Assembly (NCBI GenBank): GCA_023846275.1
Contig: CM043868.1
Coordinates: forward strand, 1,383,153-1,447,152
DNA: 64,000 nt
Direction: 5' to 3'
Source of the DNA: Vanilla planifolia
Taxonomy: Eukaryota; Streptophyta; Magnoliopsida; Asparagales; Orchidaceae
Shown here one piece after another: positions 49,531-61,800 of the stretch. Both the position numbers and the translations under genes were made by a program. Every line of letters starts with the position of its first letter. Position 1 is the stretch's first letter. Under the pieces are notes generated by a model, which saw only the letters and a program-made list of their open reading frames with translations, was not told the DNA's origin and ran no database searches.

Positions 49531-49979
49531 GAATATAAACCTAAAAAATGTTAATAAATAAGAAGAGTTAAAATAAAAAAAAACATAATGTCTAATAAGG
49601 CAGCTAAGTAAGAATAAAAAAATTAAAAAAAAATGTCATGGTTAGGTGCACTATTACAACCACATAATCACAAGATGATTGCAAGTGCACCTATATCTTT
49701 AGCACCAGCATAAAACTTAAGTAATAATCATATAAGATGATCATAGATAATGGTAGTTACATCAATATAATATCCGCTAACATTGATAATAAATATGAGC
49801 TACTTTATTGGAACACCCAAAACTCTAAGTGCCATGGATAGATAAAACATCTATACCTATTAAGCAATGATATTATGTATCCTTCAAATTGGGTATGTGT
49901 GGAGACAAGGTTTTATGCAATTTCATACTTATGAAAGTAGGTCATCTTATCTTTGGAAAACTTTAGCTTTTTGATAGGG

Positions 49980-50100
49980 ATATGACTTTGAAGGGTAAAA
50001 TTGGCATGCATTCATTTGTTTATGAAGGAAAGACGATTGTATTACAGACTACCCCAACTCATGAGAGCCTCTATTCACTTAAGCCTAAAAAATGTGTTGC
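49980..50100 (+). pseudogene. Protease-end phrase of the nested gypsy element
   Basis: GKIGMHSFVYEGKTIVLQ near 49995-50050 followed by ESLYSLKPKK matches the phrase after protease in one plant Ty3/gypsy group ('G..NTYSFV..GK.I.L.P'). Broken. Confidence 0.65.
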
Positions 50101-50269
50101 AAATTCTAAACCCATGGATAAAGAAAAGTGAAAGGAAGAATTTAAGTTTGATCATACTATCTTAAGTTAGGAAGAAACTTGATCAAGAAAATTTAGTTTG
50201 GTTTCTTATAATTAAGGAGTTAACCATCACCTTATTAAACTCATCACCTATTATATAAGCTCATGATAA

Positions 50270-50640
50270 TAAGCTAATATCTCTGATTGATCTTATTCCC
50301 TTACTAATATAACTTTAGACTTTTGGTTTTGCTCATATCTCTTTTTTACCTAAACTAATATTTGAAAAAATTGATCTAAGTAATGAAAGATAAGAACCTA
50401 ACAGATGCTCAAAGAAAGGTTAGGGAATTTTATGAAGGACATTATGTTATAACTAGAGTAAGGTCTAAATAGTACCCTCCTTGAGCTTACAAGAAGTTGA
50501 AAGCACATGAAGCTAGATAATTTAAGATTATTCAAAAATTAGGAAATAATACATATGTGTTGGATTTGTTAAAAGTGTATGAGATTAGTTCAACCTTTAA
50601 TATTAAGGATTGAGTCCTTTATAGGCACCACATCTAATAC
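50270..50640 (+). pseudogene. Integrase C-terminal phrase of the nested gypsy element
   Basis: FYEGHYVITRVR near 50430 and AYKKLKAHEAR near 50480 match the tail 'F..GDYVM.R.RPE' and 'KKLKAR..GP' of plant Ty3/gypsy integrase. FKIIQKLGNNTYVLDL near 50525 and ISSTFNIKD near 50590 match 'F.I..KLG.NAYV.DLP' and 'IS.TFN..DL'. Broken. Confidence 0.85.
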
Positions 50641-50924
50641 TTAATGAGTCATTTGAGCCTAATTCTCCATGTTGAGTGAACTTGTTCCTATCAATACATT
50701 AGCCTTAAGAGTAAGTAAGCACAATGTAGAGAAAATTTTATATCATAAGACAATTCTAACCAAACATTATAAACTTAAAAATTTTTTTTTAGTTCATTGA
50801 AAAGGCAAATCTCAGATTGAGAAAACCAGGTTTACCTTTATGACTTACATTATATCATGTCAAACCTATTAGAGCATTACTATACCCATCACCTTATACC
50901 ACCAAGCCAAGTTTCTCTCTCACT

Positions 50925-50933
50925 TAAGGAGGA
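50925..50933 (+). promoter_or_regulatory. Polypurine tract of the nested gypsy element
   Basis: TTAAGGAGGA lies directly before the TG start of the 3' LTR, the expected primer site for plus-strand DNA. Confidence 0.7.
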
Positions 50934-52165
50934 TGACATAGGACCATCTAATATTAGCTAATAAATACACATCTATTAGAATCACACTAGTTTCATAAGT
51001 CCACTAATGCAAAATTTGGTTTAAATGTGCATAAAAATATTAAAAATTGAATTTTATTATTAATTTTGCTACCCTTTATCATCCATCACTATCAATAATC
51101 ATTGCCCAAGCCGACTTGAATTAACTTGGGATCGTTGTTTGATTTACTCGACACATGTGAAGCTATTACCCATGATGACTAGCTCGATCTACCCATGCTA
51201 TACTACCTAACTTGTACCTACCTGATACCCTAACCAATGCACTAAGACATCCACCCACATCACATCGATTACCCTCAACCATTTCATCACTTATTATTTA
51301 ACCACTTACCATTAACATTACTTGAAATTCATAATCTATTTGGGAACTACTTAATTTAATTAATTATAGAGCTTTTAAGTCAATTTTTATTTTATGTTTT
51401 GTGCTAAATTTTAGAATTCTAAAATGTTTTTTAGAATTCTAAAATATGTCATTTCGTTTTTTTAAATGTCTTTTCACATTTCTAGGTTAGCCAATTATTA
51501 TTGTACCTTTAAGATCTCTATAAATAAAGGTACTAACCAAGCTATAAGGAGATGAAAATATTAGAATAAAATTTCTTTTGTTTATGTACATCTACTCTAA
51601 AAAAGCTAGTCTATCTAACTCTAGTTAGAGAGATTCCAACTTTCCTTGAGAGACAAGGATCGATGGTGAGCGACCATCCACAAAGAGAGTCAATAACCAA
51701 ATCTTTTATAAGAGACAAAGATCGAAGGTGAGAGACCTTCCAAAAAGAGAGTTGGTAGCCAAAAAAATTCTCAGTTTTACCATTACCCAGCTACAAGACA
51801 TCATTACTAAAAAGGTGCACATCTTTCAATTATTTTATTTTTTAAGTAGTAATCTAAAGTTACTCTTTTTTATTGAAGTACTTTGCATAGAATTTATTTT
51901 AAATTTTTTATTTTATGCATAAATTTAGATGTGATAAAAATTACTTTGTAGGATTTTATGCTTAATACTTAAGGTGTTGTCACTTACTTAATAATCAATG
52001 CTACAACTTTAGAATGACAATCTTTGAACAACTCTATAGTATTAATGTCAACTACCCCTAATTATTTATAATATATTTTTATATTTTTTAATAATTTATT
52101 ATTAATTTCTAGAATTATAAGCTCCAATTTGGACATTAGTATTAGTCTAAATCTATTCTAGATCA
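50934..52165 (+). repeat. 3' LTR of the nested gypsy element
   Basis: Partner of 46604-47938, starting TGACATAGG directly after a polypurine tract. The shared blocks are in the same order. The outer end near 52165 is placed by loss of alignment, with an uncertainty of a few dozen bases. Confidence 0.8.
51650..51775. repeat. About 62-bp tandem duplication in both gypsy LTRs
   Basis: 'gagacaaggatcgatggtgag' near 51650 and 'gagacaaagatcgaaggtgag' near 51712 begin two similar halves. The 5' LTR shows a matching but more eroded pair near 47410-47530, so the doubling predates this insertion. Confidence 0.7.
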
Positions 52166-52399
52166 TCAATCGTACTAAGGAGGTATGCCTATGCATAGAA
52201 ATCTAAACATTAGATTTGGGGGCTCGAACTAATTTTATTGCAACATAGTTATGAGTAGACCTAAATATGGATATTATTATATTATTTTCTACCCACATGT
52301 GACTAAGGAATTTAGAATGTATATTGGTCCTTATATTACAAAAATTATAAGTATGTCCAAATCTCAGTCAGTAATTCAATTAAGTTCACCCTTATAAGA

Positions 52400-53800
52400 T
52401 GATTCAAGTTCATAGGTAAAAGAAATAATTTTAAATGAAATATGATGGTGATGTACATAATAATGAGTATGTATTTTCTTATAATCTTTAAATTATTTGT
52501 CAACCAATGCATGCAAGGATATTGAATTATCGAGCTCATTTTTATAAGTTTTCAAAATCATTTAAATATCTTTAAAATTTTTCATTTCTATATGCAACAT
52601 GCTCTTTCTTTACCCTTTTATATTTACTTTGTAGGATATCATAGTATTAACAGACAATGAACAATTTCTATTGTAATTGTTCTTAGCAAGATGGACATAT
52701 CTTAACATTAGATGTAGAACATTAATAGTATCTTGGGTCATAAAAAAAGATCAGTCCCTCATTTTGCTCACCCTCACTTGAATTGAACTCCTCAGAGTCA
52801 CACCAAGTAGCCTTCATAGATTTATTGTTCTTATTTTTTACTCTCCTTATTTCAAAACAATTGGACCAGAAGGATGAATGTGTCTCAATTGCCTACATTC
52901 ACAACAAACAATTTATTTCTTGCCTTTAGTTTTATCTTTGATCTGAGCATATTTTTCCTAAAACATGATTCTTAAATGAATTTGTTAGTCCTTTAGAACT
53001 AAGAGCAACCTTATTTATTTAGATGTGTCTAATTTAGAAGAATGTTCAATTTTCATAGAAATTGTATCCTTTTTTTCTTACTGTTGCTTTTGTCTATAGC
53101 AGTCTACCCACCTCTTCTTTACTCCATTCACTTTTCATTTGTCATAGGCTCTTTGAAGAGAATATCAAGAGAGAGTTTAAATAGTTTTCTTTTTTACATT
53201 TATTGTTTTCACCAAAAGGATCATACTCCTTTGAAGTACATGTGAGATATTCTTCATTTACTCATCATTGGACAAAACTTTTTTAAGGATTACCAACTAA
53301 TTAGTAATATTAGTGAATCACATAAACATCAATTTAATAGATTCTCCATAATCCATTCTAAGTAATTTATTTTCATGTGTCAGTATATTTATTTTATTCT
53401 CTTTAACCAACAATGTTCTTATAAGTCACCTCAAGTAAGTTTTAGATTCCATGTGGGATTTTGAAATTCATAATTTTATTAAAGTTTATTGCTTTGGAAC
53501 CATTCTGAATGATATTAATAGCATGAGCAATCAATTGTAATTTGTGTTTCTCTTTTGCCTTAAGCTTAATAGTTTCTTTTCTAATGGAAACATTATTCAT
53601 AATCTTAGTGGAACATACAAACAAATGTTGATGAATATCCTACAAATCCAAATCTATTAAAACAAAAACAAACTTCTTATCTAAGTTTTCTAATGTAATA
53701 CAATTCACGAAAAAAATAATGTTAGTGAGATGAGACTCCTTCACCGAAGTTGGCAATAGCTTCAATGAGATTGTAAGTCATTATTGAAGATATCTAGATA
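52400..53800 (-). pseudogene. Gag of the minus-strand copia element (fossil)
   Basis: Minus-strand KHKLQLIAHAINIIQNG (in the frame ending at 53442) matches 'KR.LQLNAKAINAL...L' of plant copia gag. IPHGI then NLLEVTYK follow, matching 'E.WD.LEVTHEG'. A later KSMKATWCDSEE stretch near 52810 matches the acidic 'K.AL.ATWDDSD' region after the zinc knuckle, itself seen as a HIHPSGP-like remnant. Broken. Confidence 0.8.
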
Positions 53801-53826
53801 ATATCTTCCCTTAGTTGAAAGCCTTT

Positions 53827-53837
53827 CTTTGATACCA
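53827..53837 (-). promoter_or_regulatory. Primer-binding site of the minus-strand copia element
   Basis: The minus strand reads TGGTATCAAAG, directly upstream of gag. It matches the plant initiator-tRNA site with one change and marks the end of a 5' LTR at about 53845. Confidence 0.75.
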
Positions 53838-53844
53838 ACCAAAA

Positions 53845-55010
53845 AGGTTTCCTTCATATAAGAGAGATAGAGAAAAAATAGATTTCCCAATAAAGACCTA
53901 AAAACACACTTATTTTGGTTACTTTATGTATCTCACAAAAGCATGAGAATGGACATCGAATTTTATGATGCATGCCTAACTCATAAGGTTAAAATTTCTT
54001 TCATGTTTTCAAAACTTTGTAATAGATGATTATCATGATTGTACAAGTATGATGCCCTTAAGTTTAATTATGGTAACAATATTTTTAGATTATTTGTACT
54101 AGTATGGTAACTATATCATCTTGTGTAAAGATGTTCAAGTTTTAAGTATGGCTTATAGTTCTCAAGGTTATAAACACTTCCTACATGTATAATAGATATA
54201 TTGTTTTTGTATGAAGCTTTATTATCTTTGCTATTGTATTATGTTTATGTGAATCTTGCTTATACGATACAAGTTCATATTAGTGTGATGCCTTTTAATT
54301 CAATTTTTTCCTAAGACAATCTAAGTGTTCTTTAAGATCATAAGATCTTACAAGTTTGTTAAAATTTTCAATTTGTAAGATGCATTTATTAACATAGAAC
54401 ACAAAATAAAAAAGTAATATCATATAATGTTGATAATGGTTATCACTGATGTATGGTAATTTTATAACTTATGTATCTTATTGAGAACAGTGATCAAACC
54501 ATATGACAAGATTATTATACTCATAAATATTCCAACTCCATATATATTAGGTATGGGACATAGCATAAGAAAGCTAATTATACATGTACAAAATGAAACA
54601 TCATTTTGCATTGTTCAAATTGAATATCGAGCTTTATGTCCACTTCATTTCTTTGATCACATGATTGTTAACAATCATAAAAAAATGATTTTGCTATGAG
54701 AACACATATGTTCTAACATATTCCTCTTTATTAATCAAAACTTAAACTAATGAATAAGAAAAATAGAAATAATGCATGAATGAGCAAGTTGAACGATAAT
54801 AACATATGCAATCGTATGTCTTATAAGAGATTGTATGGGTTTTAATAATCTAAATAAACCAATAGAAAATAAAATGTATTTATGATGGTTTCCACACCAT
54901 AAATAGCAACTTTTTCATGGATTGTGACATTACTTAAAGGACCTGTACCAAGAGATTCTTTGAGAGAAACTTATGCCAACATCACTTACAACGCCATCAT
55001 AATTGGTGAA
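53845..55010 (-). repeat. Probable 5' LTR of the minus-strand copia element
   Basis: By position this follows the primer-binding site and ends where LINE-D begins. No partner LTR was found, so the ends are unproven. A 72-residue open frame on the plus strand at 54481-54699 matches no family. Confidence 0.45.
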
Positions 55011-55019
55011 TGAAACAAA

Positions 55020-56000
55020 AAAATCTATCGATGAAAGACATCGCATTTGAAGAAATAAAAAATATATATTTTAGAAAGAAAATCATATTTTCCCAAGACC
55101 TAATGGACTTAATGATAGGTTTTTCACATATTGCTAGGAGATAATTCAAATGATGTTCTAGATGCATCAAGAGATTTTCTTTGTAGGACTGCTTCCAAAA
55201 GGAATATCTATATGAAACTAGTCTTGATTCCCAAAAAGTAAACTTTATTGACATTCAATGATTTTAGGACAATATGTCTATGCAATCTTATTAGATAACA
55301 TCTCTCTAAAATCTTCATGGTATAAATTTAAAATATCTTACCACTTATATCATAGTACAAACTGGATTCATTAAAAGTAGGGACATCACACACAATATTC
55401 TTCTAACATAAGAATTAATTGAAGGTATAAATAGAAGAGCTATAGGAAACAATTATGTGGTTAAACTTGATCTAAGAAATTCTTTTGACTATTTATCTTG
55501 AGACTTCTTATGCAAGGTCCTCACTAAATTGAACTTTAAGGATAAGTTCATAAAGGTCATCATGAATGTGCTTCATAATAGTAGGTTCTCCATCAAGATC
55601 AATGGCAAACTAAATGATTTCTTCTAAGTCTCTTGGGGACTCAAAAAGGGAAACCCAATCTTCTCCCTTTTTTATCTTATATATGGAAGTATTTAGCCAA
55701 GGGATTGAATAATCTCATTATCTTAGGTAAGATTCTACACTATGTGTATCCTAAATCTTAATCAATTATATCACACTTAAGCTTTGTAGATGACTTGATA
55801 ATCATTATTAGAGGGGAAAAATCAATCACAAACATAAAGAGATTCCTATTAGACTTTTATAGTAACTAAAGACTTCAAATCAACTCTAACAGAAGTACAT
55901 TTACATGCAACAACAAAATCAAGTCAAGCCAATCTAAAACATATAGTTAGATATTTTGATTTGTGAAGAGAAAACTAACAAAAAACTATTTATGCTGCCT
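55020..56000 (+). pseudogene. LINE-D reverse transcriptase
   Basis: KDIAFEEIKNIYF near 55040 fits the RT entry helix. GFIKSRDITHNILL near 55365 matches 'GFIKGR.I.DNILL'. NNYVVKLDLRNSFDYLS near 55450 matches 'K.DLSKAFD.L.W', with the first Asp kept. RFSIKINGKLNDFF near 55590 and GLKKGNPIFSLF near 55640 match 'F.I..NG....F....GLRQGDPLSP'. The YADD region near 55780-55800 is degraded. Confidence 0.85.
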
Positions 56001-56099
56001 ATTATTTAGATGAAGGAAAATAATTATGCACTTTTAACAACTAAATACAAACATTAGCAGGAAGATAGCAGGCTTGAAGAAAATTTTATTAACTATGCA

Positions 56100-56700
56100 T
56101 GGGAGAATAATTCTTATTAGACACATGCTTGGCTTAATCCTTATACATTCATTGATGACTCCTCACCTAATACTAAATAATATATAGAAAATTGAGAGGT
56201 TGATGAATGGTTTCCTTTGGGGTGATTTAGTCCACAACCATAAGCACCTTCAGTCTACTTGAGATAAGATTAGTATTCCAATAGAGGAGAATGGTTAGGG
56301 ATTAAAACAATTAGAAGAATTAAGGTCAATCTTTTTTAAAAACCTATATTGGAGGTTGGTTCCATTCACCTAACTCATTATGGAGTAGCTTCATGCAAGC
56401 AAACTATTTGTTGTCAAACAAGAAATGTACATTCTTTATCATATGAAAATGTATAAGAAACATTAAGCACATAGCATTAAATCATATAGAGGTGTCCAAC
56501 TCAATTGGAACTAACCATTTTATGCTCACATCCAATGGAAAATTTAGTATCAACATGGCTTGGAAAGCTCTCAGAAGTAAAGGATTAATGCTAAAGTCAA
56601 GACAAAGGATCTAGAACTCCAAATTTCCACAAAAATATCCCTTCTAATTAGGAGGATAATTAACAACCTAGTTCCATTCCCAAAGATGTTAAAAAAACTA
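56100..56700 (+). pseudogene. LINE-D thumb and connector
   Basis: IEKLMNGFLWGDLVHNHK near 56190 matches 'IE....FLWG......' of plant L1. ISIPIEENG near 56265 matches 'I..P.EEGGLG', and FFKNLYWRLV near 56335 matches '..K..WR...'. ISMAWKALRSKGL near 56550 fits the start of the zinc-finger-like connector. Confidence 0.75.
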
Positions 56701-57139
56701 AATCTATAACTAGCATAAAAATGATAACATCACCAAAATGAAGAAACAATGGATCATTCAATGTGAACTATCAAAAATCTAAAGTATTATTTGTCATAAC
56801 TAATAGTATAAACAAATAAGAATCTAAATCAACTAAGATGATCCCATTACTATAGCTAATGGTGCTATGGAAACATTAATTCAGCTAGAGATGATGTCTT
56901 ACAAAAACTTCACTTATTTTTTGGAATATATAGAAAGCCAAGAATTTGAAATTTTTAAAGGACTATGACCAATCTATAAAAAACATTCTAAAAAATGTTA
57001 TTTTTAATTGTTAAAACATATTCTATTCTTCCCACTATCATAATCTTCTTCAACAAAACTTTAATTGGTTCACCTAAATTTGGTTCTTTCCTTCTCACAC
57101 CTAAAATACACATGCTATTGCTAAGTGGTCTTCCCCATC

Positions 57140-57400
57140 ACATGAACATCATAGGCTCAATTTTGATGGCTTTGTGTATGGAAACACTAGTCTAGTTGAC
57201 TATGATGGGATCATCAATAATTATTAATGAGAAGTAATAGAAGTATTCTCTAATTGTGTTGGAAACATGTCAATTATGGATGCTAAAGCAATGGCCTTAC
57301 AATTAGGTCTTGAAATACATGCTAACTTTGATCACTCAAGCATCATCATTGAAATCAATTGTAAGGATATTATCAACATGGTCTAAGGTAAGACAACTAC
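57140..57400 (+). pseudogene. LINE-D RNase H domain
   Basis: HRLNFDGFVYGNT near 57149 matches 'LNFDGS..GNPG', with the first catalytic Asp kept. DAKAMALQLGLEIH near 57285 matches 'EAEA.AL..GL', with the catalytic Glu changed to Lys. IIIEINCKDIINMV near 57345 matches 'I.IE.D....I', with Asp changed to Asn. Two of the active-site acids are therefore lost. Confidence 0.85.
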
Positions 57401-57640
57401 TCCTTAGAAGCAACACAACATCATTTAGCAAATCAGTCAAGCATTAAGTACATTAGCTAGACACTTGTAGCATATTTATAAAGAAGAAACAAAGTATGAA
57501 ATTATCTCAAAAAAATGGCTACCAAAGACTTTTAACTCAACTACCTTAGGTTCACATCAACATCTCAAATACTATAGGGCCCTCATCAAATTGGATTAAA
57601 TTCAACAACCTTATATAAAAACATTGCACAATATAATGAT

Positions 57641-58800
57641 ATATCAATTTATGTAATTAGAGTCTAAAAACCTTTGTATGATGGTAATTGAAGATTGATC
57701 CACCCTATCATCCCATTATATTTTGGTATTACTCAATGGAATATATATAGTATTTTAACAAGAAAACTTAAGTAAACCATTTGTAATAATGATACATAAT
57801 TTGGATGTCATCAAACTATCACAAAAGGCCATGAGGTTAGAATTGCATGACTCTCTCTAATTAATAGCATATGAACATGGCTGAAACATCTATTCTCAAG
57901 GAGTTGTTATCTGGCCTCACACTCTACCATATGTAATGGGAGTAATATAGCATTCTATATTGATAGGTTTGCATTGTACCACTAGCAACACCTCCTCCCA
58001 TATATCCTCTTATCTTCATTACATAGAGCCTCAAAAATAACATGTCCTTTTATTTAACATTCACCTCAATGCAATCTCTTAAAATAATATAATTTGGTTT
58101 TCTTTTTACTCTAAATCTTATAAAAAGAGTATGAATACATGATCCAACATCAGTAACCATTTTATTTTTTAATTTGTGCTCACCATGGTTTTGAAATGTA
58201 ATATATTTCTTTTGTCAATCTTAATTTTGGCTTCCATCATGTTTTGATCATGATTAGCATGTTAAACCCCTTAACTAGTTCTCTATAAGTAAGAAATTTT
58301 AAAGGAACCATAGCACTATGCATTGAGTCATGTAGCACCTCCAAGGTCATGTAAGAGTTTTTATTTCTAATGGCCACAATCTTTGGAGTATACTATACTA
58401 AAGAAAAAAGTTCTACTGATATTCAATTAAAATTAGGCCCGTTTGAGTCAACCATCTTAGTTTACCTTTCATTCTAGGTTTAATTGATGTAGGCACAAAC
58501 TTTTCCCCAAAATATTTAAAAAATTCCTACCATAAAGGCTCTATATTTGACTTTCCATCAAATCTCAATCACTTTTAACCCATTTGATAATTTCTAAGAC
58601 ACCACTGAACATTAGCACTACTAATGAAACATTCATGCTCTCTAGCATCATCATGATCGCAAATAACATGATAGACCCCTAAGTTCAGCAAACCCAAATA
58701 GGATTTTAGTAAGCTTTAGTCTAGACCATGGAATACCTTTTTTCTTCTAGGTTGATTTTTTGAATGCTTTTAAATTGGCTATTGAAGTTAAATTTGGAGG
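57641..58800. other. Unassigned stretch after LINE-D
   Basis: Nothing recognised. There is no clear poly-A tail for LINE-D. If copy C is LTR-like, its start should lie here; a 'tatatatag' near 57740 is at the place corresponding to the TATA of copy A, but alignment is not convincing. Confidence 0.35.
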
Positions 58801-58840
58801 AGTCCTACATTGGTTGAATTTTGAAGTTTAGTTTATATAT
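58801..58840 (+). promoter_or_regulatory. USE/TATA-like pair without an snRNA gene
   Basis: GTCCTACATTGG at 58802-58813 matches nine of eleven positions of the plant snRNA upstream element RTCCCACATCG. A TATA-like TTTATATAT follows about 20 bases later. The sequence downstream does not start like U1, U2, U3, U5 or U6. It is more likely part of a repeat. Confidence 0.2.
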
Positions 58841-58849
58841 GATATATCA

Positions 58850-61800
58850 TTAAGCAAAGTTCAAATTTGAAGCATGATAGTTGGGATTAGGGGCTACGAT
58901 AAACTTAGCACTTCTTTATTTTTCTCCAACCCTTGAGATAAGCCTTCTTAATTGGTGTGGATTTCCTTAAAGCATATATTAGAGGGTTAGCTAAGCATAA
59001 GATTTTAAATTCAAAACTCTCTTGGTGCCAACAATTTAGGAAGATGATTATGAAATCAAACCATAGACAAAAAATTCATAAGGTGCTTTAAGTTTAGAAG
59101 TGTTTGATGAGACAACTATATGATGTTATTTTGGGGAGGTTCCCCTAAAATTTTAGAACCTTAGCTATAGGAACCAAGAGGAACCATAACTATAATAATG
59201 CTTAGAAGAAAAGAAGTGGCATAATCCATTAGTGTAGCCCTTCACTTAGTTTAAGGTAAGTTGAACTTAAAGCAATGCACTAACATTAGATATTTGTAAC
59301 TTAAAAACTAAACACTTTGTTATTGTGCATAATCTAGATCTAACAAATAATGTGATCCACATGAAAGAAAAAATAGATTATCAAAGGATGACATGAACTG
59401 GTTGTCATGACTTAATTTATGCTAAGATGAATCTTACCATGATACAACTTAAGTCTTGTTAAGCTATTCTATTAAATTATATTACAATGAGTATAGAATC
59501 ATGTTTCTAGTCGAAAACCAAGCTTATCAAATGATGTTATAGATTTATTCCATATAATAAACCATGCCATGATGGAGTAATTTCATACAAGTTAACTAAG
59601 TAATAATTTTTAAGTTCTTATGAGACATAAACATGTTAACTACATGACATAAACATGTACAAGTTAATTTCGTACAAGTTAACTACATGAAATAAACAAG
59701 TACACGTTTCTCACATAAAACCAAACCTTAGTTAATAAATTCTTGTAGCCAAGAGAGGCTTGTCACCTTGATAAGCATTAAGGGGAATTGAGGCTTAACC
59801 AGAGGCTTTAGAAGATTATAAAAACCTTAAAGGACCTTATATTGTTTTTATGAGAAGAAGTCTCAAATTTCTTATGAGAGGATTTAGGATCTTAGGTTTG
59901 GCCTTAAACAAACGATAAGATTACGTGATGGACTTGGGTAGGATTAGCAAGAGGGTGAGAGTTTGGCCAACTACGAGTTTAGGTTTTATGGACTTTAGGG
60001 TTATCAAATAAAGCTCAAATATCATTAAGTTTAGGACTAAAGGTTAAAACAATTAAGTAACTATAAGGTTTCAAATTTAAAGACTCTAGGATATGAAATT
60101 TTTTTATTCAGTGGTTTAGAATTTAAAGTGTCTAGGGTTTAAAACCTAAAGACTTTAAGCTTTGAAATTTAGAAGCCTTGGGTTACAAATTTACAAATTC
60201 TAGTCATGAAATTTAAAATCCTAGGATTTGAAATTTAAAGACACTAGAATTTGAAATTTATTGTTAAGGCCATTGATACTAAAAAGTGAGGTCTAGGATG
60301 AGGAACCTTGAGGAACAACTATGATTGAGAATGATGATAAACTAAGGTTGTGACTTATGAAAATGCTTATGACATGATATCACATATGTAAAACTTAAAC
60401 TAAGACATAAGGATAAGCACTTGAAAATCCCTTCATGATACTCTCAAGTTAGACTCTATATGGAGTCTAAGATTGAGTGATGGGCTAAGGTATGGCCTTA
60501 AGAAATGTGTTAATGTTTAACCAATGTGCTAAGTAATTATGTTAGATATTGGCTAAACTAAAAGAATTTCTTAGAATATTTGTAAGAGCATGAGTTGGCC
60601 CTTTAAGGCTCTTAAACCATGGATTAGAAACCCTAAATGATGATCATAGGTTAATAGTCACTTAGGCGAGAAGTTTGGGAATGTTGCATAGCATTTCTAA
60701 CATCAGAGATCCACAAATAAAACTCATGTAAACCCAAATTTTGCTAAGAATTGCTTAGATTAAGCTAAGATCATATCTAGAGCCTGGGCTTTAAAACTGA
60801 AGATTTGGGCTTTGAATCAAAGCCTAGATAAGGATAAAGAAACATAATAAGGAGCAAAATATTAGTTAAGGTCAATGTTAATCATAGATGAGGGTTTTAA
60901 GTAGTTGTGATAACCCCAAATAGCTAACAAGGGTTTAGTGAGGACTTTAAGGCACTCTTGATAAGTTTCTTAGGGCTTTGAGGTAACCCCAAGATGCCCA
61001 AATAGGGTGGTTAAGGTTTTGAGAAATAAATAAGATATCTAGATGGCTAGTTAATGTTTAAATAAATGCTAAGTTATCCATGATAAGTTGATAAGTAAGA
61101 CTAACCTTTGGTCAAATCCTAGACAAGTTGAATTGGACCTTACCTTATTCTAAAGATATATTACTTAGGATAAACTAAATTCAAGATAAAGCATATAATG
61201 CTTTTTGTTAAGTCTTGTAGAAAAAAGGGGTACCTGGCATTGTGCCCAAAAGATTGAGATAAGTGGGCATGTTAAACAATGTTTGTATAATACTATTATA
61301 TAGGATTTAGATAAGCAAAACATAATGGGATTTATGCATCACTCCTATGGTTATGGAGTACAAGATTATGGTGTAAGGGATCATAGATCAAGGACTCCCA
61401 AAGGATTGGAGTGTCAGTTGTGTAATGAACATCTCAAAGGAATTTTGATTGCTAATTATTTCATAACTCTTGAAGGACAATGGAGTGTCTCTTGCATGTA
61501 GAGGACTCCCAAAGGACCATGGAGTGCTATTTGATTTTGAAGACATCTTAATGGATCATGGATGTGTTAGTTTACATGATGGAAGGTGCTAAAACATTAG
61601 TTGGACATTAGTTGCTAAGGTAACTACATCATATAAGATTTGGTAAGATTAAAGAAGTCTAAATACATATAAAATGAGTTAAGATTCTTAGCATTATGCC
61701 AGGAGGCAAGTAACTAGTGAAATTTTTATTATGGTTGTATTCTAGTTTTTGTATTGACTTGTCTTGGCATTTTGAAACCCCTCTACATGACCTTATAGAT

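Larger units (their letters stand above)
46604..52165 (+). mobile_element. Ty3/gypsy element with both LTRs, inserted in the copia element
   Basis: Two LTRs (46604-47938 and 50934 to about 52165) flank a primer-binding site, a gag region, a protease-like phrase, an integrase C-terminal phrase and a polypurine tract, in order. RT, RNase H and integrase core are not recognised, and the element is short for a gypsy, so it was probably dependent on other copies. It is broken in many places. LTRs differ at perhaps one base in four by eye, so it is old. It lies inside the minus-strand copia and is therefore younger than that element. Confidence 0.85.
45780..54990 (-). mobile_element. Ty1/copia element (minus strand, SIRE-like), split by a gypsy insertion
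   Basis: On the minus strand, from high to low coordinates: a primer-binding site (53827-53837), gag (about 53800-52400), then the 46604-52165 gypsy element, then protease end, pre-integrase and integrase start (46603-45780). The copia order runs on across the insertion, which shows that the gypsy element landed in the copia. The segment at 53845-54990 is the likely 5' LTR, but no partner was found. The copia is broken in many places and is older than the insertion. Confidence 0.75.
55020..57640 (+). mobile_element. LINE-D: L1-type LINE with RT and RNase H
   Basis: ORF2 parts in order: RT (55.02-56.0 kb), thumb and connector (56.1-56.7), and RNase H (57.14-57.4). Endonuclease and ORF1 are not seen, so the 5' end is truncated where it meets the putative copia LTR. 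It belongs with LINE-C to the RNase H-bearing plant L1 lineage. Stops are frequent, several of TGG-to-TGA type such as SW in the 'LSWDFL' block near 55479. There are several frame changes. Confidence 0.85.

Noticed and set aside
58801-58840. Possible snRNA gene promoter (USE plus TATA)
   Set aside because: Nothing downstream resembles the start of any plant snRNA, and the spacing is off. Similar words are common in plant repeats.
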